Origin: Cornus controversa
Lineage: Eukaryota > Streptophyta > Magnoliopsida > Cornales > Cornaceae
Assembly: GCA_026545225.1 (NCBI GenBank)
Contig: CM048845.1
Span: 81,309,033-81,373,032, forward strand
Direction: 5' to 3'
Length of the DNA stretch: 64,000 nt
Shown: one piece after another, positions 1 through 11,296 of the stretch
Position numbering within the stretch: the first letter of the stretch is position 1
How the letters are laid out: every line of letters starts with the position of its first letter
The notes under the pieces: model-generated
What the model was told of the DNA's origin: nothing
What the model saw: only the letters and a program-made list of their open reading frames with translations
The model's database searches: none
Made by a program: the position numbers and the translations under genes

Positions 1-244
1 CTAAATGATCATTTGCAGAGCAACCTCTAAATCAAATGCAGGACCAATCAAAGTCTAGAATATCATCCTGGATACTGTGGCACAGCTAGAAGGATTCCGG
101 GCAATTTCTGTTCAGTATGTCCATAGAAGTAACTCGGTTGCTCGCTCATTTGCCCAGTTAGCTTGGTCTCCTGATAGTTGTGAAGGCATATTGAATTGTA
201 TTTCAATGGAAGTGCAAAAGAGAGTTGAGGATGATTTAAAATGA
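1..244 (+). pseudogene. RNase H-like (LINE-type) remnant, cut by window edge
   Basis: A frame ending at the TGA at 242-244 reads as the C-terminal part of the RNase H domain found in plant non-LTR retrotransposons. The recognisable piece is VHRSNSVARSFAQLAW, the equivalent of the family's 'R-x-A-N-x-x-A-H-x-L-A' segment. A stop codon lies upstream in the same frame at about position 52, so the piece is broken. I see no poly(A) tail or target-site duplication downstream, and the left side is outside the window. It could instead be the tail of a domesticated RNase-H-like gene, but the internal stop argues against that. Confidence 0.5.
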
Positions 245-2405
245 TTTTGATAGATACCAAAATCCTTATGTTTGTCAAGGGAATATATATAGATATATTG
301 ATTTTGGATTTTGTAGTATTCACAGAAAGCGTGAAGATAACCACAAAAATAGGTGAAGAAATTAGTTTCCCAGCCAAACCTAAAATTGATTGCCAATGAT
401 GTAGAGTTCTATGAGTCAGTAACCTTTTATCAATGCAAAAGTGCAATTTAACTTTCTTGCAACACCAGTGACCAAAGGTATGTGACCAAGGTAGCTGATA
501 AGATCTTCCGATTAGTAAAGAAGTTAATGACCAAGGGAACAGTCCGGAACTAACCAGAGTACAGCAAAGTCTTCAAACAGAATTTGATGCATAATACTTT
601 GACATTAGCATAAATGTGATACATGCTTTTAAAGAAATACTGAAACTATAAAGCTAGGCATTCTAACCCTCGCAAGGCAAGGCATCTGCCTTAAGATAAA
701 GAGTCTAAGCCTTTAGTTCTTATTTTTTAATATTTAAACATATTCGTAGAGACACTTATCAAGCAGGGGATATAGGCAAGGATGATGATGACAACGACTT
801 ATCACGCAGGGGATGGAGAGAGAGAGTAAAAAACAACTTAATAAGGAACACGCCGTAGTAGGTTTAGCAATGTGTTAAATATACACAAGACACCTACAAT
901 ATACAATAGGATAAGGATCCATGTTGTATATGTCCTATGTAACATGGACTTAGGTCCTTGTATCAGATGCAGAAATATGTCTAACTGTCGAACTTTCTAA
1001 ATCCTAGATCTTAGGATATGAGAGTTCGGCTTGAAATGTGTTGAAAAGTTGGGTCCTGGTACGTGCCCATATATAATATGTTATGTTATAGTGTAATGTA
1101 CAATATTATTGTTCTTTAAAGATATCTACACAATTTGACTTTAAATTAAAGGGGATGTGATGAAAAAAGAAACTTTCCATCTATTTAAGAAGTAGCAAAT
1201 CCTTCTTTATTATCAAATTTGAGTTCTTATTCTTCTTCTATCATCATATATGGAGGATTGGAGTGTCAAATTTGGGCACATGTGTTGAATACATATCTCA
1301 TACCCATACTACATTTGATGAGAAAAGTAGAGAAGTCCATGAATATCGTGTCATTACTGCAAAAATAACACAATCATACAAATTCACCCAGTTTGAATGG
1401 GTTTAGTTTATTCCCAACCTGATTGACCAAAAATCTCAGAAGAGCTTCCTCTCAGTTAACTGAGTAAGCTAGGCAAATTAACGTCAGCTAGCCCAAAAAA
1501 ATCGGCAAATGTTACTTAAACAGAAGTGTACAAACAATGACCCAACCAAGGTTGTCAGGAACGGGATCTTATGTAGGATCAATGGGGGCTCCGTGGGATC
1601 GGGATCGTAAGATTCTACGAAACTAGTAGAGAAACAACTCAATCTAAGTTTCTAAATTTAAAAAAAAAAAATCTCTAAAATAAATAAGAATAAGCCCAAA
1701 ACACAAAAGTAAACATATAGAACTACCACTCCAAATATATGTGACATATATCTAGGGATAAGTTAATACAAATATCTAAGAACCAGATGCCACATCTGCA
1801 ATATAAGTGACAACATTTGTATTCATCCACTTTAAGAACAAAACAACATCATACAAATTAACACCAGGCAACAGCCCAACAATTGAACAAAATACAAATT
1901 AACAACAGTCTAACATCATCATGCAAACTTGCAAAACAATCTGTTTTTAGTTCAGATTCTTCAGAAAAAACAACAGGCAACAGCCCAACAATTGAACAAA
2001 TACCATCATGCACACTTGCAAAAATCTGTTTTTAGTTAACATTCTTCAGAAATAAGAATAAAACAGATGGATAAAACTTAAAAGGAACAAAAGGAGAAAA
2101 TAACATACAAAAAAGGAACAAAGGGGAATAACAGAGGGGGAACCAACAATCTCTCTGATTTTTGTTTTGGAAAAAAAGAAAGATAAATAGAGATATCAAG
2201 AAGAAAAGAGCAAAAGGAGAAATTTTGGATGTTTTGAAACACACGTTTGAAATTAAGGGTTTAGATTTTGAAACAGAGATGAGGTTTGTGTTGGTCAGAG
2301 TTTGCTGGAGCTCGCCAGAGAGCTGCTGTAGTCGTCTTAGCACGCACGCAAGAGAGAGAGAGAGAGAGAGCAGCTTTGAACCCTAGGCTCTGTTTTGATT
2401 TTTAT
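245..2405. other. Intergenic, no gene seen
   Basis: AT-rich non-coding DNA. It holds a diverged direct repeat (listed separately) and, at about 2350-2370, a GA-dinucleotide run beside a GC-richer patch (2285-2390) that looks like a captured 5' leader. No coding frame there could be tied to a family. Confidence 0.5.
1866..2050 (+). repeat. Tandem direct repeat, about 110-bp period
   Basis: The phrase ggcaacagcccaacaattg occurs near 1867 and again near 1977. Both copies are followed by the same order of motifs (catcatgca, acttgcaaaa, ctgtttttagtt, attcttcagaaa). The second copy is shorter because of an internal deletion. Confidence 0.7.
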
Positions 2406-2946
2406 GTTTCTAAGCTAGGAAGCACTGACACACCTAAAAGGTCAAAGAATGCATGTCGAACACGTATCGGACACCGTCACGCGTCATACACGCCCCAACA
2501 CGTGTCGAACACGGAAAAAATACGTGTCCTAATTTTTTTTTATTTTTGGACACACCACAGACATGTCATAGACACGCGATGGTCACGTGTCCGACACGCG
2601 TGTCATATCGTTAAGGAGTTTTCAGAAAGCTTTAAAAAGAAAGATAGTTTAAAATGTAAATATAATATTTCAATTTTTTTTTATTTTAGAAAACAACTAT
2701 TATCATTATTGTGGAGTAGATTCAACTGTGCAGTTTTTTAAACGATAAACTAATTGTTTTTATAGCTCATTAATTATTATGATTTGTGAATTTTTCATTG
2801 TTAGGTTGATGTCATATATATAAAAAGATATATTTATTAGTCACGTGTCCCTGCCGTGTCCGTATCCTAGTTTTTTAGGATTTGCCGTGTCGCTGTGTCC
2901 ATGTCGTATCGTGTCGTATCCGTATATGTGCTTCTTAGTTTCTAAG
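2406..2946. mobile_element. Non-autonomous TIR element with flanking target duplication
   Basis: The element runs from about 2415 to 2937/2938. Its ends are inverted: ctaggaagcac on the left, ctaagaagcac when the right end is reverse-complemented. The outside sequence gtttctaag is repeated directly at 2406-2414 and 2938-2946. One base is shared between duplication and TIR, so the duplication is 8 or 9 bp, fitting hAT (8) or Mutator (9). Both subterminal zones are packed with cgtgtc/gacacg motifs, and the interior is AT-rich and non-coding. A diverged relative lies at 50325-50738. Confidence 0.75.
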
Positions 2947-5576
2947 TTCTAACCCTTTTTTAAGGTCTGCATACTCCTCATTGCCATCTTGAAACTATAT
3001 TTAAGCATGATGTCAGGATTATTATAGATATATCAAACTAAAGGTTCGGTGTTTTATTTTTATTTTTTTTGTAGGAATTTGGTTGAGGCAAGTTACTGGA
3101 AGCAGTGGAATTAAAGTCAAAAGGCAACCTCAAGGCTATAGGACCCTATATTGCCAAAGGGGCTAGGCGCCACACAAGTATCTTTGAAAGAGAAAGAAGT
3201 ATATAAACATATACATATAATCCAAGATGTTTCAGTAGAGGATATACAATATAATTATAAGCAAAGGCATATAAAATAAGAATAAAATAAACTCTTGTTT
3301 TATTTAAAAACAATCAGAACAAAATTCTAAGTTAACAGCAGATTTCGTACGAAAGAAAGAAACCGTAGAAATTAAAGTGTGTTTTCAAAAAAAATTACAA
3401 TCTTAAAATCAATCAATCATGATTCATGACCAAAACTTGAATTACAGAACTTATATGAAAAAAATAATCAAAAATCCTTTTAAAAAATAAATCTAATTAC
3501 ATAATCTATGGTAAAATTCAATGTACATAAATTTGTTCAGTGATTTATTAGAAATTTGTATTATCTAATTTTCTGATTTCCTATCACTTAAAAAATATAT
3601 GGACGTATATATAAATAAAAACACAGATACATTCAGAGACATAGAAAGAAAGAGTGTGTTGTCAATCAGTGAATAGAAGAGATGCTGATGCTGTTGAAAA
3701 CACAGACCAAAAACCATTCGCCACTGCCCTCAGAAACCTTTCACCAATATGATATTACACATACAACTTGCGATCAGAAACATGATATAAGCAGATGGTT
3801 TTCTAAAGATTGGGACTATGGGAGTCACAAGTTTTTGTTTATGAAAAACATTTTTTTTAAGAAAAAATTTGAGAGTAATGCAAAAAACACATTCACGGGT
3901 CATCTTTTTGAATTTTCTTTTCAATTTCTGAAAATGTCCCTCTTTAGAAAATTAAAAAGAAAAATGAACAACCCGTTCCATTAAAATGTAAAATCAACTC
4001 AAAATGGCCAAAAAGTTTCGCAACTTTTACCATTTTTTGTTAATAGCAAGGTTACTACAGTATCATCATCCATGCTATCCGCAAGTTCCATCCTAATTTT
4101 GTATTTTTTAGACAATCATCGCATATCTTAGCAAAATTTACAACTCAAATCAGCTCAGCCCATACAATCATCTACTAGGGGATAGCCACATCAATCCATT
4201 TTTAAAAGAGTTTATCCTTTTTTTTTACAGCATCATACAATGTCATAAAAAGATAAAATCTCACAATGAAAGTAATATCCAGACACTTAATGTACTGAAG
4301 AAGACAAATCATGCGATGGGATATAATCTTTCATGATCACTAACTTAGCTCCCATTTATTTGTGCTAGCTTTTCACCATTAAAAATAGAGAAAAGGAAAA
4401 AGAGAAAAATAAGAAGAGCTAAAAATAGAAATAGAAAAGAGACAAAAGAAATATAAATCATTTTAGAGCCAAGGACAAACATCGAGTTATTGTTTGATGA
4501 CCTTTCTCTCTTCACTTTCCATTGTCACAAATGTTTTCAGACTACAAACCCCTAACCTATTGGACATAGGAAACCCTAACAAAATCAAACAACCAAGTCA
4601 CAGATCTTTCTTCTTCTTCTTTTCTTTTTTTTAGTATATACCAGTTGAATTAAATAACCTCTCAAAAGAGCCTAATGTCACAAGTCAACCATCCAGCAAA
4701 AAATCTTTAGGTGCATATATGCCACACATGAAGGAACAAGATGAAAGGGCATGGAAGCCAAGTAAATAGGGCACCCCATCCTCAGCCGAGTCCTCTAAGT
4801 TGTACCCACTCAAGAGTGACTCAAGAAGCTTACTCTAAAGGCAAACATAAAGTACATTCAAGTTCTTTGTATGTGCTCCGTGTTTGTTGAACGCCGAAAG
4901 CACCTTCAGAAAAGAATCAACACTAGAATCATGCGAGAACCCTATTTAATCAGGGACAGTACTACTATTGCAGATTATACAATGTTCCACGAGGATTGAA
5001 TAGCCCTGTTGATATTTAAACCAAAAATTGAGGAAAAAGTCTACAAACCAAAATGGGGAAACAGACAATCACATACTGAGAGTTATCACCACCATGGAGT
5101 GACAATGACAATGAAGATGCACCACAGAATGAGTGAATTCTAATCCAACTGATCGTCTAACATAGAAGTTGTTTGGCTTTGGTATATATAAGATTACACA
5201 ACCAAGAATTTCATGTAATGTTATAATGTTTTAATTACAGTTGATTTCGTGATTGTAGCAAGAGACATCTCATATATGCGGTAAAAGCAAAGTCTCGCAA
5301 ATCAATCAAATCTTGGACCAAAATCTACAATGTGAAGTCACTCTACAACTATAGATCGAGTTATTGTGTGATCTATAAACCCCATACTGATTCTATACCG
5401 AATAACGCTAAAAGCTTAAGAATAACGCTAAAAGCTTAAGAATAACGACAGAAAGTTCAACCCCAAATTTTGTTAAATGATTGCAGGTATTTATTTTGTT
5501 TTCTATCAATTTCTTGGCAACCAAACAGATAAAAAGGGAGAAAATCTGAAATATAACGTAAAGGAAGAATATTTAC
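2947..5576. other. Intergenic, no gene seen
   Basis: AT-rich DNA with many A/T homopolymers. There is a 20-bp tandem duplication (aataacgctaaaagcttaag) at about 5400-5440. No coding exon with splice sites and family similarity was found on either strand. Confidence 0.5.
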
Positions 5577-5760
5577 CTTATCAAAGCCTTTGGCGCTGAA
5601 CCCTCTTTCACGGTGGCAGATAGGAAGGGTTTTTGGTTTTGCTCTTCGAATTGCAGAGCACTGAAAATATGTACGAGAAAGAAAATGGGTCGCACTGTGA
5701 ATTCACTAGACTTTTCGGGTTTCAACCCGTACACACCCGTTCTCTTTCGGATTTGGTTGC
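5577..5760 (-). other. Candidate 5' leader exon of an unplaced transcript
   Basis: On the minus strand a patch richer in GC than its surroundings ends at 5577 in a good donor context (GATAAG followed by GTAAAT). It resembles a plant 5'-UTR or first exon. No matching downstream coding exon could be recognised between 5570 and 1, so it may belong to a non-coding RNA, a lost gene or a transposon-captured fragment. Confidence 0.2.
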
Positions 5761-5809
5761 CATAGCCCATAGGCCAAATCAAATTTAATTAGAGAAAATA
5801 TAAGAAAGG

Positions 5810-6420
5810 GTTAAGTGCAAAAAAAAAAAAAACCCTTGCTCAATACAAAATGTGCAAATACTAACTCCATACAATTTTCAAAATTGTCAATTTGTCTGTA
5901 CCGAAATTAAAAAATGACAATAATATTCTTACAGTATTGAAAAAAAAAAAGATATAAGTGCAAAAAACACTCGATATATTTGAAATGTGTAAAAATACTC
6001 CCGTAATTTAGTATGCTATATAACCCCCATTAGTTGTATCAGATAAACAAATACCCCTTTCAGCGAATATCTATTAAAAAATAACCATTGACCGTGATGT
6101 TTGACTCTTTTTTTTTTTAAATTGAGATTACCCTTTGCACATTATAAGATAAAGTACAAAAAAAAAAAAAAAAAAAACCTTTGCTACATAGAAAATGTGC
6201 AAATAACTTGTTGTTCGAAAAATTTCTTGTCCATTTTGGACATTTTACATATTATTATTATTTTTTTAATACTCTAGGTATTTTTATTATTTTTTTATCT
6301 CGGTACAGGCAAATTAACGATTTATCCTTATTTGTACAATTTGAAAATTATAGGGGGTTAATTGAATATCGGGAGTATTTGCACATGTTATATATAGCGA
6401 GGAGTTTTTTGCATTTCACC
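5810..6420. repeat. Long imperfect inverted repeat (MITE/fold-back-like)
   Basis: Sequence at about 5810-5930 (agtgcaaaa, a poly-A run, tgtgcaaatact, ttttcaaaattgt, ctgtaccgaaatta) is mirrored as the reverse complement at about 6300-6425. The middle contains further short copies of the same 'tttgcacatt' motif near 5960 and 6130-6200. No coding capacity. Likely a decayed TIR element, possibly more than one nested copy. Confidence 0.55.
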
Positions 6421-6608
6421 CAAAGGATAATCTTGGAATTTAAAAAAAAATTAAGTCAAACATGACGGTCAACGGATATTTTTGAACGAAAAGTCGTCGA
6501 AGAAGGATATTTGTTCATTAGAGATAACTAGTGGAGGTTATATGAGCATATTAAACTACAAGGGTATTTTTTGCACATTCTGTATATAGTGAGGGCATTT
6601 TTTGCACC

Positions 6609-7163
6609 TGTAGTAACCCTTGTGGACGGGTGTGAGTGGGCGGGTGGACTGAGCTACTACACTGACAGAGTACAGGGTGCTCAATCCCACATCGCTTGAG
6701 TGTGAAAAAGAGGATGTGCTTATATGTAGTATGTTCTCTTCAAATGGTATGAGACTTTTTGGGGTAAAACCCAAGAGCAAAACCGTGCGAGCTCAGCCCT
6801 AAAGCGGACAATATCATACCATGTATTGAAACGGGGTATTACAGTTGGTATCAGAGCCTGAACCCAGCCAAAAATGTGCCGACGAGGACGTCGAGCCTTG
6901 TAGGGGGGTGGATTGTAGTAACCCTTGTGGACGGATATGAGTGGGCGGGTGCGAAGACAGACACTGGGCTGAGCTACCACACTGACAGGGTACAGGTGCT
7001 CAATCCCACATCACCTGGGTGTGAAAAAAGGGGATGTGCTTATATGTAGTATGTTCTCTTCAAATGATATGAGGCCTTTTGGGGTGAAACCCAATAGCAA
7101 AACCGTGTGGGCTCAGGCCCAAAGCGGACAATATCATACCATGTGTTGAAATGGGGTATTACA
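6609..7163 (+). mobile_element. TRIM (miniature LTR retrotransposon), complete
   Basis: Two direct LTRs, 6609-6843 and 6914-7163, both start tgtagtaaccc and end ggggtattaca. The first is followed after two bases by tggtatcagagc (6846-6857), a primer-binding site complementary to the 3' end of plant initiator-methionine tRNA. The second is preceded by a purine-rich tract (taggggggtgga, 6901-6912). The internal part is only 70 bp, so nothing is encoded. Flanks are gcacc at 6604-6608 and acacc at 7164-7168, a near-perfect 5-bp target duplication. The LTRs differ by substitutions and by about 20 bp present only in the right LTR, so the insertion is not recent. PBS and PPT order put the element on the plus strand. 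Confidence 0.9.
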
Positions 7164-8596
7164 ACACCAGTAACACGATTGACCCAATGGTCAATCTAGG
7201 CAAACCATAAACTCCTACCTCACGTCATGAAAAATTTATGGGCACTTACATGTAACAAAAATTAAGATTAAAATGATGTCTCATTATAAGAAAATAAAAT
7301 AATAATTAATACTTTAGAATAACTCTGATTTAAAATAATTTTTGGCAAAGTAGATGTGTCTCTCGCCAAGGTTTTAAAAAAAACAAGCTTACTGTACCAA
7401 AAACAAATATCATCATCATCATATTGGATACAAATACTAATATTTAATTATGATGATGAGGATATTAATAATAATTAAATAACAATAATATTGGTAAAGT
7501 GCAAAAAAAAAATTATATTGAACTATTATCCTTTTGCAAATAACTTCGTAAGTTATAAATTACACTCTTGAACTAATGATTTGTTAGAATTGAAGATGTA
7601 CTCATCACAAAAAATAATTTATTCTTTCTTATTAAATGTGTCTTTTCTTATTAAATTATTATTATTATTATTTTATCTAAATAATAATTGGGAAGGCAAT
7701 ATTGGCACTCTGTTTACATTCACATCTAAAAAGAAATTACATTTCTAACTAGACTTCACAAATGAATGATTTTTTTTTAAATTACACAATTACCCTTTTA
7801 GATACACATCTCTTTTGATGGGATAAAAAAAATTTCTCTTTTGGTGGGACCCAAAACAAAAGTTACTATTTCTTGAATAAATTATCTCGACAAAACCCAA
7901 AAAAAATAGTATAGTACACAAAAAAAAAAAAGACAAAAAAAAAGTTGCATATATTGAATAAATTATTTCTTCTGACAGGACTCTAAAAAAAACTTATTTA
8001 TGTGGAATAAATTATGTCTTTTGACATGATAAAAAACAAAATACCGAAAAAAAGGACCCAAGAAAAAAATTATCTTTTTTGACCGAACCCAAAAACTAAG
8101 GTACTAAAGGAACTAAAAAGGTTTAGAAAAGTTAAGGTTTAATATAAAGAACCGTTATGATATTATAAAATAAAGGATAATACATTAATGATTTTAGAGA
8201 TCCCAATCTAAGAAAGGGGATAAGAATATCATCTCTCTATTCATTATACTATTTACCTTAATTTTATTATTGGTATCAATTTATCATAACAATAAAATAA
8301 ATTTAAAAAAAAAAACACAAATTTAACTACTATCAAATTTAAACATTTTATGATTAACTTATTATTAAAACTTTACTATTTATAATAAAATTTATTATAC
8401 AGTTTAACGTTTTTACTCTTTTTCTCATACAATGTATACATGAGATTGTTTCTTCAATGAATCATCGGATGGGAGGAAGTGTGATGATTGTCATTCCATT
8501 GTTCATGAATTTTGTTGCTTCACGAAATGATAAAAAGAACACAAAAAAAACATTTCTTTATTTAACAGTGTACTATGTATAATAACACAAATATTA

Positions 8597-8632
<36 letters not shown>

Positions 8633-9220
8633 CATGAAATTTTCAATGACAGTATCTTTAGTGCTAGCCGTATGATTGTCAGTCAAATTATGTTTCACAC
8701 CACTAAAATGACAAATGTGTTAAGGGTAGTAACTGCAAAGAAAGTGTGCCTAAAATCAAACACAAAAAGAAGCGTGTTGAGCCAGTTAGATGGACAAAAC
8801 TACAAAATGGTTTGGTGAATGGTCGACTACTGGTTAGGTTGTGTTAAACTGTTAGTCACGAAAAAATATTTTCTTTTTCATGTATGTTTATGAAAAATTA
8901 TTTAAATTGTTTTAAAATTTTCTACATAAGATTTTTATTAAAATAATCAATTTCTAGAATTAAAGGTAAATTTAATGGAGAACATGTCATCAAAATAGTA
9001 TAAATTTTGTTTTCATAACTTGTTTTAATAACAAAAAATGGGTCAACTATAATTCAATAAAAAAGAACATTAGGGCCATTTAATAAAAATATAGCCCATC
9101 ACATGATGACTATGGGGGAATTTTGTACCAAATATAGTTGGAGATTATTTGCAACTTTTGACATAATTCAGAGTTTTTTTTGCATTTTAACTTTAAAAAA
9201 ATAATAATAAGTCAAGTTTG
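7164..9220. other. Intergenic, AT-rich, no gene seen
   Basis: Very AT-rich. Between about 7800 and 8070 there are several degenerate copies of a motif around 'tgaataaattat..ttctgac' interleaved with A-runs. An AT/AG microsatellite lies at about 8595-8630. No coding similarity on either strand. Confidence 0.5.
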
Positions 9221-9594
9221 AATTAAATTTGGATTGTTTTATTTTTTATCCTGCACTAGAACAACAAAGAAAAACATTAAGAAGCACAATCATGAACTGC
9301 AAGGCCAAAATACGATCAGGAATATGTACCAGGGAATATAATCCTTGAAAAGCTTAGTGATAGCATGAGTCACTTTATTACCACGTCTCCGTGATACCAA
9401 TGCAATATCAATGGAAATAGCTTGAACACCAACAGGCCCTAGATTCAACCCCAACACTGCTTTGCAAACCACAAGCGAGTCACATTCAAATCCCAAAAAA
9501 CCGCTCCATCGGAATCAAATAGCTTCAGCCAAGGAAGCATTACAAGATGCAAATGGCTCAAAAACTACATCTTGGACAATTAAATTTGGATTGT
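9221..9594 (-). mobile_element. 5'-truncated LINE (RNase H end) with 17-bp target duplication
   Basis: The direct repeat aattaaatttggattgt is exact at 9221-9237 and 9578-9594. The insert between them (9238-9577, 340 bp) reads on the minus strand as a broken RNase H domain: NASLAEAI near its start, then FECDSLVVCKAVLG, then VSRRRGNKVTHAITK. It ends in an A-rich tail at the plus-strand left end (ttttattttttatcc, 9237-9251). Stops interrupt the frame. Truncation plus tail plus a 17-bp duplication is the signature of target-primed reverse transcription. Confidence 0.85.
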
Positions 9595-9644
9595 AAGCTC
9601 CCAAATTCAGATCAAATTGAAATTTTTTAACTCAAACTCACTAA

Positions 9645-10125
9645 TCCGTTTGGATAGACACCAGAGAAAAGAAAAGAGAGGATAACCTTAGTTATGAGAG
9701 AAAAGAAAGGAGAAGAAATGATACAAACAAACTCTATTTATGTTTGGATAAATATGAGAGAAAAGAAAGGAAATAATAACATTGTTCTTTGGATAAAATA
9801 GGGGAGAGAAAGGATAATGACTAAATTACTATTATATCCTTTTATATTTATAAAACATAGATAGAATAACAATTTTCTCTTTTTAATTATTGAGGGCAGT
9901 TTTAGAATTAAGAAAGTATTACTTAAACACTATCATTTCCCTCCTAATCTTCTCATTTTTGGGAGAATTGGATATGAGGAATAAGGAGGGATAACTACCC
10001 TTTCTTATCCCTTCTTATCCTTTCTTTTCTTTTAATGAAGTCTATCCAAACATAACATGATATATCCTCTCATTTCTTTTCTTTCCTTATCCTTTCAAAT
10101 TCCTCAATCCAAACAAAACCTAAGT
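9645..10125. repeat. Fold-back/MITE-like element with GAGAAAAGAAAGG inverted ends
   Basis: The left end (ccgtttggatagacac followed by gagaaaagaaaagagaggata) is mirrored at the right end, where ctctcatttcttttctttcc and ctatccaaacataac occur as reverse complements. Internal copies of the same purine-rich block lie at 9690-9770. No coding capacity. Confidence 0.5.
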
Positions 10126-10588
10126 GAGGTAGAAATGTAGAATGTAGCTATGATACTTCCTCGCGTTCTAGAAGTTCTCTAATGACTGGCCCTTGTGGCC
10201 GAGTGGTATCTCCTCAAGGAAAGGCCCAGTATTCATCCCTCCCCAAAGAAGTTCTACAACACTGGAAAACATAAATAAAATTCTGTTCTCTAAAAACATG
10301 TATTTTTTTTTTAAATTACCCACACACAAAAAAAAAAAAAGTCTTTTTAAACTGAATTTTCAGAATAAAAATTTCTACTGTTTTCTTATTTTCAATTTTT
10401 AAAAAAATATAAAACTGTTCTTAAAAAGCTAAACCAAATAGACCATTTGGCCCATGATGCTCCTTCCATGGTTGAAAACATTCTATATTTCAAACATAAC
10501 TATTACCTTATTTTAAAGAAATCTAGACAAATGTTAATCAGATAATATGAAAGAATTCTGCACCATAGTGTCACAAACTACATAGAGG

Positions 10589-10639
<51 letters not shown>

Positions 10640-11296
10640 GTCAATCAGCTAATATGAAAGAATTCTGAACCATAGTGTCACAAACTACAGAGAGGAAAAA
10701 AAAAATGTATATAACTAACGCATACTACCATGTCATTTAAAAGGACAAAGTCTTCTTCTCAAGCACTGATTTTCTGAGTAACTTGTAATTACGAATAAGT
10801 TTTATTTGTCGCATATTCACAAAATAAACCCTATGTTTTAAAATTATATAAAATAATTTGTGTTTGAATTCACTTTAATCTCACAAAACATTTGTCTCAG
10901 AGTCTTACATAAAATTCAATAGTCAGTTGAAAAAGTTTCAAGTCTGAACTAGGAAACCAACAAATTTAATAGGCATACAAAGAGTATGAAAATGTTTGTA
11001 ATCATGGAATGATCAAGAATGGAGGGATTAAAAGTCTGAACGGAATCAGCTAAATTAATTTCTCCAAATTATCCTATCCATGTCGGTAAAAATAAGTTAA
11101 ATTAACAGAGCTGCATGTACTCTCCGAGTATATAAGAAAATTTTCATGATGCAATGAAACTAGTTGGACAAAAACCATACAATTTTTCGAGAATGACCAT
11201 AAAAACTGCAAATGAGATCTCGAATTCAACGTCGTCTAACCACAATTGGCTCAGAAACTAATTTTCCACAAAGATGATACCAATCTGGAGAACTGT
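10126..11296. other. Intergenic downstream of the HIP gene
   Basis: An AT microsatellite at about 10589-10637 sits between two copies of a block of about 50 bp (aatatgaaagaattctg.., about 10545-10588 and 10650-10693), so the block was duplicated around the microsatellite. The stretch from about 11200 to 11296 probably contains the HIP 3' UTR. Confidence 0.5.

Noticed and set aside
6556..6980. Two minus-strand frames of 74-86 codons
   Set aside because: They lie across the LTRs of the TRIM element, which has no coding capacity.
10190..10250. tRNA-like 'cccttgtggccgagtggt' start
   Set aside because: It resembles the first part of a Leu/Ser tRNA or tRNA-derived SINE, but no anticodon arm, B-box or closing acceptor stem follows.
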